From the NCBI RefSeq assembly GCF_016908565.1, contig NZ_JAFBED010000013.1, positions 1-64,000 of the forward strand: a stretch of 64,000 bases of DNA, given 5' to 3'. Position 1 is the stretch's first letter; each line of letters starts with the position of its first letter. A program made the translations under genes and the position numbers. Below the pieces are notes generated by a model, which saw only the letters and a list, made by a program, of their open reading frames with translations, had not been told where the DNA came from and made no database searches. The stretch is from Sutcliffiella tianshenii (GTDB lineage: Bacteria; Bacillota; Bacilli; Bacillales; Bacillaceae_I). Below, piece after piece: positions 49,620-58,575 of the stretch.

Positions 49620-50575
49620 ATAACAAAAAACACCTTCTGATTACAGGTGGTGCAGGATTTATCGGATCAAATTTTATTGAATATCTCCTTCATAACACTA
49701 GCTATTTAATAACGAATGTAGACTCCCTCACTTATGCTGGAAAACTTGAGAATATGGTGCAATTTAAGCAACACAAAAACTATCGTTTTATTCAAGGAGA
49801 TATTAGTAGTAAGTTGGAATTATCAAAAGTGTTTGATCAGGAATATGAAGCCATTATCAACTTTGCGGCCGAATCTCACGTGGATAGGAGCATTGGTGAT
49901 GCTGAACCTTTTATCCATACAAATATTTACGGTACTTTTAATCTTTTACAGGCTTTACTCTCAGGAAAAGCCAAAAAAATGATACAAATTTCTACAGATG
50001 AAGTTTATGGGTCACTAGAACCAAACGCCCCATCCTTTACAGAACGCACCCCACTAGCACCAAATAATCCCTACTCTGCAAGTAAAGCCAGTGCAGATCT
50101 TCTTGTACGGGCATATTTTCAGACACACCAGCTTCCTTTGATGATAACGAGATGCAGTAATAATTACGGACCCGCACAAGATAAAGAAAAATTCATCCCA
50201 AAAATAATTTCCAATGCCCTTAATGACAATGAAATACCATTATATGGAGATGGTTTGAATGTCCGTGATTGGATCTACGTAGAAGATCATTGTAGAGCTG
50301 TTCACAAAGTCTTGGAAGAAGGAGTGCCCGGCGAGGTTTACAACATAGGAGGACTTGAAGAAAAAACAAATTTGGATGTAATAAAGACCATCCTTCATCT
50401 TCTTGGAAAAGGGGAGCATCTTATTAAATATGTAGACGACAGGATCGGTCACGACCGAAGATATTCTATGAATTCTGCTAAAATTTCAAAGAACCTTGGG
50501 TGGAGCCCAAATATTTCTTTTGAAGAAGGAATTAAGAGAACCATTGACTGGTACAGAGAGCAGTCGATAAGATGA
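49616..50575 (+). CDS. rfbB: dTDP-glucose 4,6-dehydratase (SpsJ/RfbB)
   Basis: A 319-residue extended SDR. It has [12 protein letters not shown], the TDEVYGSL catalytic Thr-Asp-Glu, and [11 protein letters not shown] with the Tyr-x3-Lys. It converts dTDP-glucose to dTDP-4-keto-6-deoxyglucose, step two of dTDP-L-rhamnose synthesis. Overlaps both neighbours (4 nt each). Confidence 0.94.
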   Translation: MNNKKHLLITGGAGFIGSNFIEYLLHNTSYLITNVDSLTYAGKLENMVQFKQHKNYRFIQGDISSKLELSKVFDQEYEAIINFAAESHVDRSIGDAEPFIHTNIYGTFNLLQALLSGKAKKMIQISTDEVYGSLEPNAPSFTERTPLAPNNPYSASKASADLLVRAYFQTHQLPLMITRCSNNYGPAQDKEKFIPKIISNALNDNEIPLYGDGLNVRDWIYVEDHCRAVHKVLEEGVPGEVYNIGGLEEKTNLDVIKTILHLLGKGEHLIKYVDDRIGHDRRYSMNSAKISKNLGWSPNISFEEGIKRTIDWYREQSIR

Positions 50576-51417
50576 TTATTTTAATTACCGGGGCAGGTGG
50601 ACAGTTAGGGAAAGATTTAATACGGAAATTAAGCCAAATGCATTCTGTCTACAGTTTTAATAAAAATGAATTAGATATTACTAATAAAGCATTGGTCGAA
50701 CAAACAATTAACAATATATCACCTGATATTATCATTCATTCAGCTGCGTACACTTCAGTTGATGATAGCGAAATAAATAAAAATCTGGCATTTGAAATTA
50801 ATAGCATTGGAACTGGAAATGTCCTCAATACAGCAAGAAAATCAGGTGCCAGATTTATATATATTAGTTCTGATTATGTATTTGATGGCAAGAAAACAAC
50901 ACCTTACTCAGAAGAAGATAATACTAATCCCCAGTCTGTTTATGGATGGAGTAAGCTTTTGGGTGAAATGATAACTCTTCAATATGATAATTCAACCGTT
51001 ATCCGTACATCTTGGTTATACGGACATGACGGGAGAAACTTTGTGAAAACAATGTTGGAACTTGGAAAGCAAAAAAGAGAAATCAGGGTAGTCCATGATC
51101 AAATAGGTTCTCCAACCTATACCAATGATTTGGCAGAATTTATTTCTGTACTATCCAAAAGTGATAAAAGAGGAATCTTTCATTATAGTAACTCAGGCGC
51201 TTGTTCGTGGTATGAATTTGCTAAAGCCATCTATAAAGAAGCGGGTTATGATGCTGACTTGGTCCTTCCAACAACCTCGCAGGCTTACAACGCCTTGGCA
51301 CCGAGACCTTCATATTCCGTACTGGGACATAATAGGCTTTTAAAAGAAAAATACCCACTTCCAAGACATTGGCATGAAGCCCTTAAAGAATTTATACAGA
51401 AGGAGAAATCTATATGA
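50572..51417 (+). CDS. rfbD: dTDP-4-dehydrorhamnose reductase (SpsK/RfbD)
   Basis: A 281-residue SDR reductase catalysing the final NAD(P)H-dependent step to dTDP-L-rhamnose. ILITGAGGQLGKDL is the cofactor motif; YISSDYVFDG, SVYGWSKLLGE (Tyr-x3-Lys) and TSWLYGHDGRNFV are family hallmarks. Order A-B-D-C equals spsI-J-K-L of B. subtilis. 4-nt overlaps on both sides. Confidence 0.94.
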   Translation: MIILITGAGGQLGKDLIRKLSQMHSVYSFNKNELDITNKALVEQTINNISPDIIIHSAAYTSVDDSEINKNLAFEINSIGTGNVLNTARKSGARFIYISSDYVFDGKKTTPYSEEDNTNPQSVYGWSKLLGEMITLQYDNSTVIRTSWLYGHDGRNFVKTMLELGKQKREIRVVHDQIGSPTYTNDLAEFISVLSKSDKRGIFHYSNSGACSWYEFAKAIYKEAGYDADLVLPTTSQAYNALAPRPSYSVLGHNRLLKEKYPLPRHWHEALKEFIQKEKSI

Positions 51418-51872
51418 TTAACGGAGTGCAGATTAAAAAACTTACAAAACATTGTGATGATCGTGGTTTTTTTGCAGAACTAGTGCGTGATGATGAACCG
51501 GAATTGTTATCCAGGTTCGGGCAAGCATCATGGTCCATGAGTTATCCGGGAGTTATTAAAGCATTTCACTACCATGAAAAACAGGATGACCTTTGGTTTT
51601 TTCCATCAGGAAATGCTCAAGTAGTACTTCATGACTTAAGGCTGGACTCCACTACTGCAGGAGAAACAGACGTCTACTATATGGGAGATAACAATCCCAT
51701 CATGCTGCTGATCCCAAAAGGAGTAGCACATGGATATAGAGTGCTTGGTGATAAGCCGGCTACAATCATTTACTTTACGACAGAATCTTATGACAGGAGT
51801 AATCCAGATGAAAAAAGGATAGAGTGGAATGATAAACGAATAGGATTTTCCTGGGAAACTGAATTTAGATAA
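51414..51872 (+). CDS. rfbC: dTDP-4-dehydrorhamnose 3,5-epimerase (SpsL/RfbC)
   Basis: A 152-residue cupin-type epimerase, with DDRGFFAELVRDD, the catalytic His in VIKAFHYHEKQDDLWF, and GVAHGYRVLGDKPA. Shorter than enteric RmlC (~180) but like SpsL (~152). It completes the dTDP-L-rhamnose pathway. A gap of 122 nt separates it from gmd; no terminator seen. Confidence 0.92.
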   Translation: MINGVQIKKLTKHCDDRGFFAELVRDDEPELLSRFGQASWSMSYPGVIKAFHYHEKQDDLWFFPSGNAQVVLHDLRLDSTTAGETDVYYMGDNNPIMLLIPKGVAHGYRVLGDKPATIIYFTTESYDRSNPDEKRIEWNDKRIGFSWETEFR

Positions 51873-51994
51873 AAAAAGCTGAAATCTTTTTTGTATTTTA
51901 GAGATTCAATAATTATCGGTTTATATTTATCTACTAACATTTAGCTTACCATGTTTAAATCTAAAGTTTGATAATATTCAAAGGGATGAGTGAT

Positions 51995-52960
51995 ATGAAA
52001 AAAGCATTTATTACAGGTATTACCGGTCAGGATGGATCATACCTCGCGGAACTTTTACTTAGTGAAGGCTATGAAATATACGCATTAAGAAGAAGAAGTT
52101 CTGTGCAAAAAAATGAAAATATTGAACATATAATGAGTCGTATAAAATTTATTTCTGGCGATCTTATGGATTTGCCTTCTTTAATAGAAGCAATAAAAAT
52201 TGCGAAACCTGACGAAGTGTATAATTTAGCTGCGCAATCCTTTGTTGGTGAATCATGGGTCCAGCCCATCTACACAAGTCAAGTAACAGCATTAGGTGTA
52301 ACAAATCTACTAGAAGCAATCCGATTGGTTAAACCGGACGCACGTTTCTATCAGGCATCAAGTAGTGAAATGTTTGGTAAAGTGGTAGAAATACCACAAA
52401 CTGAAAAAACTCCATTTTATCCAAGGAGCCCATATGGAGTTTCAAAGTTATATGGCCATTGGATTACGATAAATTATCGAGAAAGTTTTAATATGTATAC
52501 TTGTTCTGGAATTCTATTTAATCATGAATCACCCAGAAGAGGTCATGAATTTGTTACAAGAAAAATAGCCAATGCTGTAGCAAAAATAAAGTTGGGCATT
52601 CAAAAAGATCTGCCTTTAGGGAATCTAGACGCAAAACGTGACTGGGGGTTTGCTGGTGATTATGTAAAAGCAATGTGGCTTATGTTACAACAAGACAAAC
52701 CAGAAGACTATGTTATTGCAACAGGAGAAACCCATTCAGTTAAAGAATTTTTATCGGTTGCTTTCAGACACGTTGGGTTAAATTGGGAAGACTATGTGGT
52801 GATAGATCCTACTCTATATAGACCTGCAGAAGTGAATTTGCTTTTAGGTGATTGCAAAAAAGCAAAACAGGAATTAGGATGGCAAACTACTGTTTCATTC
52901 GAACAACTGGTTGAAATGATGGTTGAAAGTGAATTAAGAAAAATAGAGGGAGGTTCATGA
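51995..52960 (+). CDS. gmd: GDP-mannose 4,6-dehydratase
   Basis: A 321-residue extended [20 protein letters not shown] at the N-terminus, SSSEMFGKV (Ser-Glu), [12 protein letters not shown] (Tyr-x3-Lys), and [17 protein letters not shown], the GDP-mannose-specific motif. Converts GDP-D-mannose to GDP-4-keto-6-deoxy-D-mannose. The ATG 51995 follows AAGGGATGAG; the frame extends back nine codons without RBS. 4-nt overlap with rmd. Confidence 0.93.
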   Translation: MKKAFITGITGQDGSYLAELLLSEGYEIYALRRRSSVQKNENIEHIMSRIKFISGDLMDLPSLIEAIKIAKPDEVYNLAAQSFVGESWVQPIYTSQVTALGVTNLLEAIRLVKPDARFYQASSSEMFGKVVEIPQTEKTPFYPRSPYGVSKLYGHWITINYRESFNMYTCSGILFNHESPRRGHEFVTRKIANAVAKIKLGIQKDLPLGNLDAKRDWGFAGDYVKAMWLMLQQDKPEDYVIATGETHSVKEFLSVAFRHVGLNWEDYVVIDPTLYRPAEVNLLLGDCKKAKQELGWQTTVSFEQLVEMMVESELRKIEGGS

Positions 52961-53892
52961 TTGTTTTAATTACAGGAATTTGTGGATTTGTAGGTCCATA
53001 CCTTGAAAGGTGCCTACTTGAAAAGGGACATATTGTATTCGGAACATCCCGCATTAAAAGAAGCAATCCGAATTATTTCTCCCTCGATCTAACATGTGAA
53101 CAAGATATCATTAGTTTATTAAATAGATTAAAACCAACATGCATTTTTCATTTAGCAGGAATAAGTAATGTTAAACAATCTTGGAACTTAAAGAAAGAAA
53201 CTTTCGAAGCAAATACCATTTCGACAATAAATCTATTGGAAGCTGTAAAAAAAGTCGATCAGAATATTAGGGTAATAACTATTGGTTCATCAGAGGAATA
53301 CGGATATTTAAATCATACATCCATACAGGAGAATGCACCGCTGAAACCAGTTAATCCTTACGGTGCTAGTAAAGCAGCAGTAAGTATGCTAGCCCAACAG
53401 TATTATAACGCAGATAATCTAGATATAGTTCATACTAGACCCTTTAATCACATTGGACCGGGTCAGAAGCAAGGTTTTGTAACAACTGATTTTGCATATC
53501 AGATAGCATTGATTAACAGTATTTACAAGCATAATAAAAAAACAATGAAAATTGGGAAATTAGATGCAATAAGAGACTTTACAGATGTCAGGGATGTTGT
53601 TGATGCCTATTACAAGGTTGCACTTCAAGGGAGTGCCGGTCAAACATACAATATCTGTTCCGGGCAGGGAGTAGAAATTAAAAAAATTCTTGAAATACTT
53701 CTCTCTTTTTCTAAAAAGAGGATAACTATCAAGGAAAATGAATCACTCATGAAGGGAATCGAGGTTCCTATCATGATTGGAAACAATGATAAAATCGTTA
53801 CGGAATTGAACTGGTCTCCGCAAATTACACTGGAGCAATCATTATACAATATCTATCAGTATTGGGTGAATAAAATAAACTCCAATCCTTAA
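52957..53892 (+). CDS. rmd: GDP-6-deoxy-D-mannose (GDP-D-rhamnose) reductase-like SDR
   Basis: A 311-residue SDR with [17 protein letters not shown], the IGSSEEYG motif, [13 protein letters not shown] (Tyr-x3-Lys) and [16 protein letters not shown], which matches Rmd-type GDP-4-keto-6-deoxy-mannose reductases. The product would be GDP-D-rhamnose; reduction to the talose epimer cannot be excluded by eye. It overlaps gmd and lies 83 nt before manC. Confidence 0.85.
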   Translation: MIVLITGICGFVGPYLERCLLEKGHIVFGTSRIKRSNPNYFSLDLTCEQDIISLLNRLKPTCIFHLAGISNVKQSWNLKKETFEANTISTINLLEAVKKVDQNIRVITIGSSEEYGYLNHTSIQENAPLKPVNPYGASKAAVSMLAQQYYNADNLDIVHTRPFNHIGPGQKQGFVTTDFAYQIALINSIYKHNKKTMKIGKLDAIRDFTDVRDVVDAYYKVALQGSAGQTYNICSGQGVEIKKILEILLSFSKKRITIKENESLMKGIEVPIMIGNNDKIVTELNWSPQITLEQSLYNIYQYWVNKINSNP

Positions 53893-53975
53893 GAAAATAG
53901 ATATTTAGCTAGATCAATATAGATTGCCTTAACATATTAATAGATAAATAGATTGAATAGGAGGAATAGAATAAA

Positions 53976-54992
53976 GTGAAAGTAATTATAATGGCAGGAG
54001 GTCAAGGAACGCGCTTCTGGCCATGGAGTGTTAAAAAAAAACCAAAACAATTTATGTCTTTGAATTCATCTAGAACCATGATTCAAGAGACTTATGAACG
54101 GTTCAGTACTTGGCTTCCCCCAGAAAAAATCTATGTAATAACTACAAAAGAGTATCTTGGTTTAGTAGCTCAGCAATTGCCCCAATTATCACCCGATCAG
54201 ATAATTATAGAACCAGCAAGAAAGGACACTGCGCCTTGTGTAGCTCTTGCATCATTATATTTCATAGAGAAGGGTGAAAACGAAGTTTTAGTATTTACTC
54301 CATCTGATCATTATATTTCGGATACTGAGGTACTTTTCAATACGTTAAAATCGGCAGAAAAAGTAGCGGAAATAGGGAATTCTATAGTTACCTTAGGTAT
54401 AAAACCTGAAAAACCCGATACAGGTTATGGTTATATTTCAGCATCAAAAGAAAACACGATAGATTCCAATGTATTAAAAATTAGTGAATTTATTGAAAAA
54501 CCGGAAATAGAAACGGCAAAGAAACTCTTGGAAAATAAAAATGTGTATTGGAATAGTGGTCTATTTATAGGCAAGCCTTCCACAATAGAGTATTTTATGA
54601 AGAAATATCAAAAAAATATTTGGGATACATTAAAAGATAGTACCGATTTAGTAAAAGCATATTCTACATTACCTAAACTATCAATAGATTACGCAATTTT
54701 AGAGAAAGCTGATGAAATCTATACAATCCCTACAGAGTTATCCTGGGATGATTTGGGCACATGGAGATCATTGGAGCATTTCTATAATAAAGACAGTGAC
54801 CAAAATATTAAGATTGGTAACGTGAAAACCATTTGTACAAATAATTGTCTGATAGTTTCAGAGATTTGTCCGACGCTGGTGCTTGGTGTCAAGGACATAA
54901 TAATTGTTTTAACAGATGATGGATTGTTGGTATGTCATAAGTCTTTAGAACAAGAAATCAAGAAACTGATAAATATGGAGGGAGAGAAATGA
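53976..54992 (+). CDS. manC: Mannose-1-phosphate guanylyltransferase
   Basis: A 338-residue GTP:mannose-1-phosphate guanylyltransferase, with MAGGQGTRFWPWSVKKKPKQF, VFTPSDHYI, FIEKPEIETA and NSGLFIGKPSTI. Only the transferase domain is present; the phosphomannose isomerase domain of bifunctional AlgA is absent. It makes GDP-mannose for gmd/rmd. GTG 53976 after GGAGGAATAG. Its stop overlaps the GT2 start (ATGA). Confidence 0.92.
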   Translation: MKVIIMAGGQGTRFWPWSVKKKPKQFMSLNSSRTMIQETYERFSTWLPPEKIYVITTKEYLGLVAQQLPQLSPDQIIIEPARKDTAPCVALASLYFIEKGENEVLVFTPSDHYISDTEVLFNTLKSAEKVAEIGNSIVTLGIKPEKPDTGYGYISASKENTIDSNVLKISEFIEKPEIETAKKLLENKNVYWNSGLFIGKPSTIEYFMKKYQKNIWDTLKDSTDLVKAYSTLPKLSIDYAILEKADEIYTIPTELSWDDLGTWRSLEHFYNKDSDQNIKIGNVKTICTNNCLIVSEICPTLVLGVKDIIIVLTDDGLLVCHKSLEQEIKKLINMEGEK

Positions 54993-56257
54993 CCCCAAAA
55001 GTATCCATTATTTTAACAAGCTATAACAAGCCAGAGTATATTAAGAATTCTATAGAAAGTGTATTAAACCAGACGTATAGAAACTGGGAGCTTTTTATTA
55101 TGGATGATAATTCTGACAGAAAGACAGTTGAAATCATCAAACTTTATTTAAGTGACAAGAGAATCAAGTATCACAATAGTCTTATCAAAAATGAAGATAG
55201 ATATAAAACTACAAGATATGCCACACTTATTAATGATGCTTTATCAAAAACAAGTGGAAAGTATATTACCTATTTGACTGATGACAATATATACCTCCCA
55301 TCACGCTTAGAGATAATGATAAATCTATTAGAGTCAAATGATGATATAGATATTGTTTACTCTAATCAAAAAGTCATTTATGTAGATGAGCAGAGGAAGA
55401 TCCAAAAAGAATATATCAGAGAGACTCAAGGAGTTTTAACAAAGGCCGAAGGTTTAGTGGATCACTGCTCCATCATGCATAGTAAAAAAATAGCTGAGAA
55501 AGTATATAATAGATTTGGTAAGTACTGGGATGATGATTTTGTTCATTGGAATCATGGAGACGCTGCATTTTGGAAACGTCTTACATTATTCAACTCATTT
55601 CATCCCATAAATATAATACTGGATATTGCGTATAAAGATTATTATTCATTTCAAAATCTATATGAGCACTTACCTAAGCATATACCTGATGGAGTACTTG
55701 TTAAAGGCCCTTCAACTTCCATTTATTTAATTCAAAATCAACGGAGGAGAAGGGTTTGTGAAGAAGTTTTTAGTAGATTGAAATATAAAGAAAAAGATAT
55801 CGTCAATATCCCAGATCCTTTTATATACAAATATTTAGAAGATTCCCCACTAAACATCCGAATTTTCGACTCTCTCCCTTTTCCGTCTCATAGACTTATA
55901 AAATCTAAGCAAAATCCAACCATATTTCTTATACAAAACAATAAAAAACATCCAATATTGAATCCGGATGCATTTGGTGATTATAAATTTGATTGGCAAG
56001 ACATAGTGGAAGTTGATGATAAAGTAATTTCCCGATTTCCTGAAGGGAATCCGATAACTGAATTAAACTCAAATATTTCATTCTTGCCTGAAGGGGTATT
56101 ATACAGTTTTGATTCTAATTTTTATATATTTATAAATAATCAATTGCATAGAATAAAAAAAGATATTGCGATTAAGCTCAAGATGCCAGTTCATGAACCT
56201 GTCTTGCTTGATTCAAGGATCATTTTAAGAATGTACAAGGGCCAGGATATTTCATGA
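54989..56257 (+). CDS. SpsA-like GT2 glycosyltransferase with three C-terminal repeats
   Basis: A 422-residue protein. Residues 1-225 are a GT-A glycosyltransferase like SpsA: SIILTSYNKPEYIKNSI, MDDNSD, YLTDDNIYLP (the DxD-type motif, 96-104) and GDAAFWKRL. Residues ~232-288, 300-357 and 366-420 are three ~55-residue repeats of the form PDGVLVKG..YLIQN...R..V...F..L.Y....IV.I.D....Y....P. SpsA itself (~256) lacks them. Paralogue of the gene at 61198. The repeats may bind glycan or spore surface. Donor unknown (dTDP- or GDP-deoxysugar from the neighbours). Confidence 0.88.
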   Translation: MTPKVSIILTSYNKPEYIKNSIESVLNQTYRNWELFIMDDNSDRKTVEIIKLYLSDKRIKYHNSLIKNEDRYKTTRYATLINDALSKTSGKYITYLTDDNIYLPSRLEIMINLLESNDDIDIVYSNQKVIYVDEQRKIQKEYIRETQGVLTKAEGLVDHCSIMHSKKIAEKVYNRFGKYWDDDFVHWNHGDAAFWKRLTLFNSFHPINIILDIAYKDYYSFQNLYEHLPKHIPDGVLVKGPSTSIYLIQNQRRRRVCEEVFSRLKYKEKDIVNIPDPFIYKYLEDSPLNIRIFDSLPFPSHRLIKSKQNPTIFLIQNNKKHPILNPDAFGDYKFDWQDIVEVDDKVISRFPEGNPITELNSNISFLPEGVLYSFDSNFYIFINNQLHRIKKDIAIKLKMPVHEPVLLDSRIILRMYKGQDIS

Positions 56258-56299
56258 TGCTGCTTTTTCTATTCACAGCAATTAAAAAAGGAGATTAAT

Positions 56300-57412
56300 A
56301 TGAAATTATATAACATAGCTCAAATTGGCACTTTCGATGTAGAAAATTATGGTGATCTGCTATTTCCAAATATGTTTTACAATGAAATGTCAAAAAGAAT
56401 TGCTTTACGAGAGCATACTTTATTTTCACCAATAGGTGGAGCAAAGCCGTTTGAAACTAATGTTGAGGTTTTCCCAATGAGTGATCTGGAAAAGAAGATA
56501 AATTTTTTTCATTATGATGCAATTGTAGTTGGTGGAGGAGATATCATCCGCAATGACACAGAATATTTCAGGTCATTATGGTTAGCTAAAGAAATGGGTC
56601 AAAGATACAGAATACCTGTTATATGGAATTGTGTTGGAGTTCCTTTTTCCTTTAATGGTTCTGAAGATAGAAAAAATATTCAAGATTATTGCAATCAATT
56701 AGTCTATTTAAGTGTAAGGGATATGAATGCCCAAAATAAGTTAATCCATGCAGGGGTAAAAAACATTAATGTTGTCCCTGACTCAATTATCAACCTTAAT
56801 AGACTATATCGAAAAGATACACTGCAAAAGAGGTTTTTGGAATTGGGTAGAATTGGAGCAGTTCCTGCTATTAAAGACTATATTGCTCTACAAGCTTCTC
56901 CTGGGATCTTTCATAGGGAGAATGATTACGAGGAGCTTATAAATACTATAAAGAATATATTAGAGAAAACAAGACTAAATGTAGTTTTATTATCTATTTG
57001 CCATTGTCATAATGACCTCTTGTTATTACAGAAAATTAAATCTTCATTTCCAGAGAGGGTTTTTCTAATCAACCAGAAGTTGAATACAAAAGATATTGCA
57101 TCTGTCATTGCTTCTTCAAGATTTTTTATAGGTACTAGCTTACATGGTAACATAACGGCGTATTCTTATGGAGTAAAACATTTAGCTCTCAATATTGCCA
57201 ATATAAGTAAAATAGATGGTTTTTTTGACTTGATACACCAACAGGAAGCATGTATTCATAAAATGAAAGATGTAGAAAACATGTTCTTTAAACAAATTAT
57301 TGCTACAGAAGATGAGGATAAACACTATGAAAAAAGAAAAAGCCAATTAGCTCAACAAATAGATATTCATTTTAATAATATTGCAAACATAATCGTAAAA
57401 GGTAAAAAATGA
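56300..57412 (+). CDS. Polysaccharide pyruvyl transferase family protein
   Basis: A 370-residue CsaB/EpsO-type GT-B-fold protein. The N-terminal YNIAQIGTFDVENYGDLLF and AIVVGGGDIIRND are typical; the conserved His lies in FFIGTSLHGNITAYSYGV. It would transfer a ketal-pyruvyl group from phosphoenolpyruvate to a sugar of the spore polysaccharide, giving it negative charge. AAAAAAGGAG precedes ATG 56300. Ends adjacent to the GT61 gene. Confidence 0.87.
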   Translation: MKLYNIAQIGTFDVENYGDLLFPNMFYNEMSKRIALREHTLFSPIGGAKPFETNVEVFPMSDLEKKINFFHYDAIVVGGGDIIRNDTEYFRSLWLAKEMGQRYRIPVIWNCVGVPFSFNGSEDRKNIQDYCNQLVYLSVRDMNAQNKLIHAGVKNINVVPDSIINLNRLYRKDTLQKRFLELGRIGAVPAIKDYIALQASPGIFHRENDYEELINTIKNILEKTRLNVVLLSICHCHNDLLLLQKIKSSFPERVFLINQKLNTKDIASVIASSRFFIGTSLHGNITAYSYGVKHLALNIANISKIDGFFDLIHQQEACIHKMKDVENMFFKQIIATEDEDKHYEKRKSQLAQQIDIHFNNIANIIVKGKK

Positions 57413-57439
57413 TTGAAAAATAAGTCAGAGGTGAAAGAA

Positions 57440-58546
57440 ATGCAAAGGCAAAATAAATGGACACCACCCGAATCAACTGTCTTGAAAACAAAAGATTGGT
57501 TATTACAGAATTTAAAGGATGAAAAGAAGTTAAAGGCGTATTATCAGGAGATTTTTCCTGAACAAAGAATTAATCTGAAAAAACCGATAAGCCTGGATCA
57601 ACCTTTATGGAATACAGTTTGTGAGCATCCTTCCGCCTTTGTTTCCGTCATTCCTAATGGAAGAGTATGGGGTGAATACACAATAATTAGCCCGGATAAT
57701 AAATTATTGTGGGATGTATCTTATTCCTTAAATGATAAACCGGAAGCTAGCCCTATTTTTCAAGAGAAAGAGTTGCCACCGATAAAATATTTAAATGAAA
57801 CGGTTGCAGTAATAGCGTGGGCAGGACAAGGTAATTTCTATCATTGGTTTTATGATATTTTACCAAGAATCTACTTGCTGCGTAAAAGCGGGATAAAAAT
57901 AGATAGATACATTGTGAATGCATATCCCCATCACCCTAAAACACTTGAGTTGTTGGGTATTCCAATAGAAAAACAGATTCACATTCACCATCCTTCCAAA
58001 AATTTTCATCTGCAAGCCAAAAATCTGATTGTACCCTCCGCTAAATTTAACAATGCCAAGTGGACAGTGGATTTTATTAGGAGCGAATTTTTATCAAAGT
58101 ATAAAGTTAGAATACTACCAGGCTATGAACGTATATATATAAGTAGAGAAGATGCTAGTTATAGAAAGATTCAAAATGAAGATATCGTTTATGATATCCT
58201 AAAAAAATATGGTTTTAGGAAAGTGCATCTAGGGTCGCTTCCACTAGATATGCAGTTCAGTATTTTTCATTCTGCAAAAGTAATTATTTCTCCCATGAGC
58301 GCGGCTCTATCAAGTATTGCATTTTCTCAGCCGGGTACTAAAATAATTGAAATGGTATATGCAACTGGGCATGCTTTTAATGGCTTTTGGCAAACATGCA
58401 ATTATTTAGACATGGAATATTATTATTTCACTTGTCCAATAGTCCCGCCACAAAAAGAACATTATAATCATAATGATTTGACTGTGGATATCAATAAATT
58501 ATATAAATCTTTAGAGCTAGCAGGAATAAACAAAATCAGCAATTAG
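57440..58546 (+). CDS. GT61 (DUF563) glycosyltransferase
   Basis: A 368-residue GT61-family protein: VAVIAWAGQGNFYHWFYDILPRIYLLRKSG in the middle, ERIYISREDASYRKI and ISPMSAALSSIAFSQPGTKIIEM toward the C-terminus. The acceptor and donor are unknown. ATG 57440 (GAGGTG 6 nt upstream) is preferred to TTG 57413. Same transcript as the PPT gene. Confidence 0.87.
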   Translation: MQRQNKWTPPESTVLKTKDWLLQNLKDEKKLKAYYQEIFPEQRINLKKPISLDQPLWNTVCEHPSAFVSVIPNGRVWGEYTIISPDNKLLWDVSYSLNDKPEASPIFQEKELPPIKYLNETVAVIAWAGQGNFYHWFYDILPRIYLLRKSGIKIDRYIVNAYPHHPKTLELLGIPIEKQIHIHHPSKNFHLQAKNLIVPSAKFNNAKWTVDFIRSEFLSKYKVRILPGYERIYISREDASYRKIQNEDIVYDILKKYGFRKVHLGSLPLDMQFSIFHSAKVIISPMSAALSSIAFSQPGTKIIEMVYATGHAFNGFWQTCNYLDMEYYYFTCPIVPPQKEHYNHNDLTVDINKLYKSLELAGINKISN

Positions 58547-58575
58547 CAATAAAAAGTAGCAAGGGAATGAGAAGG

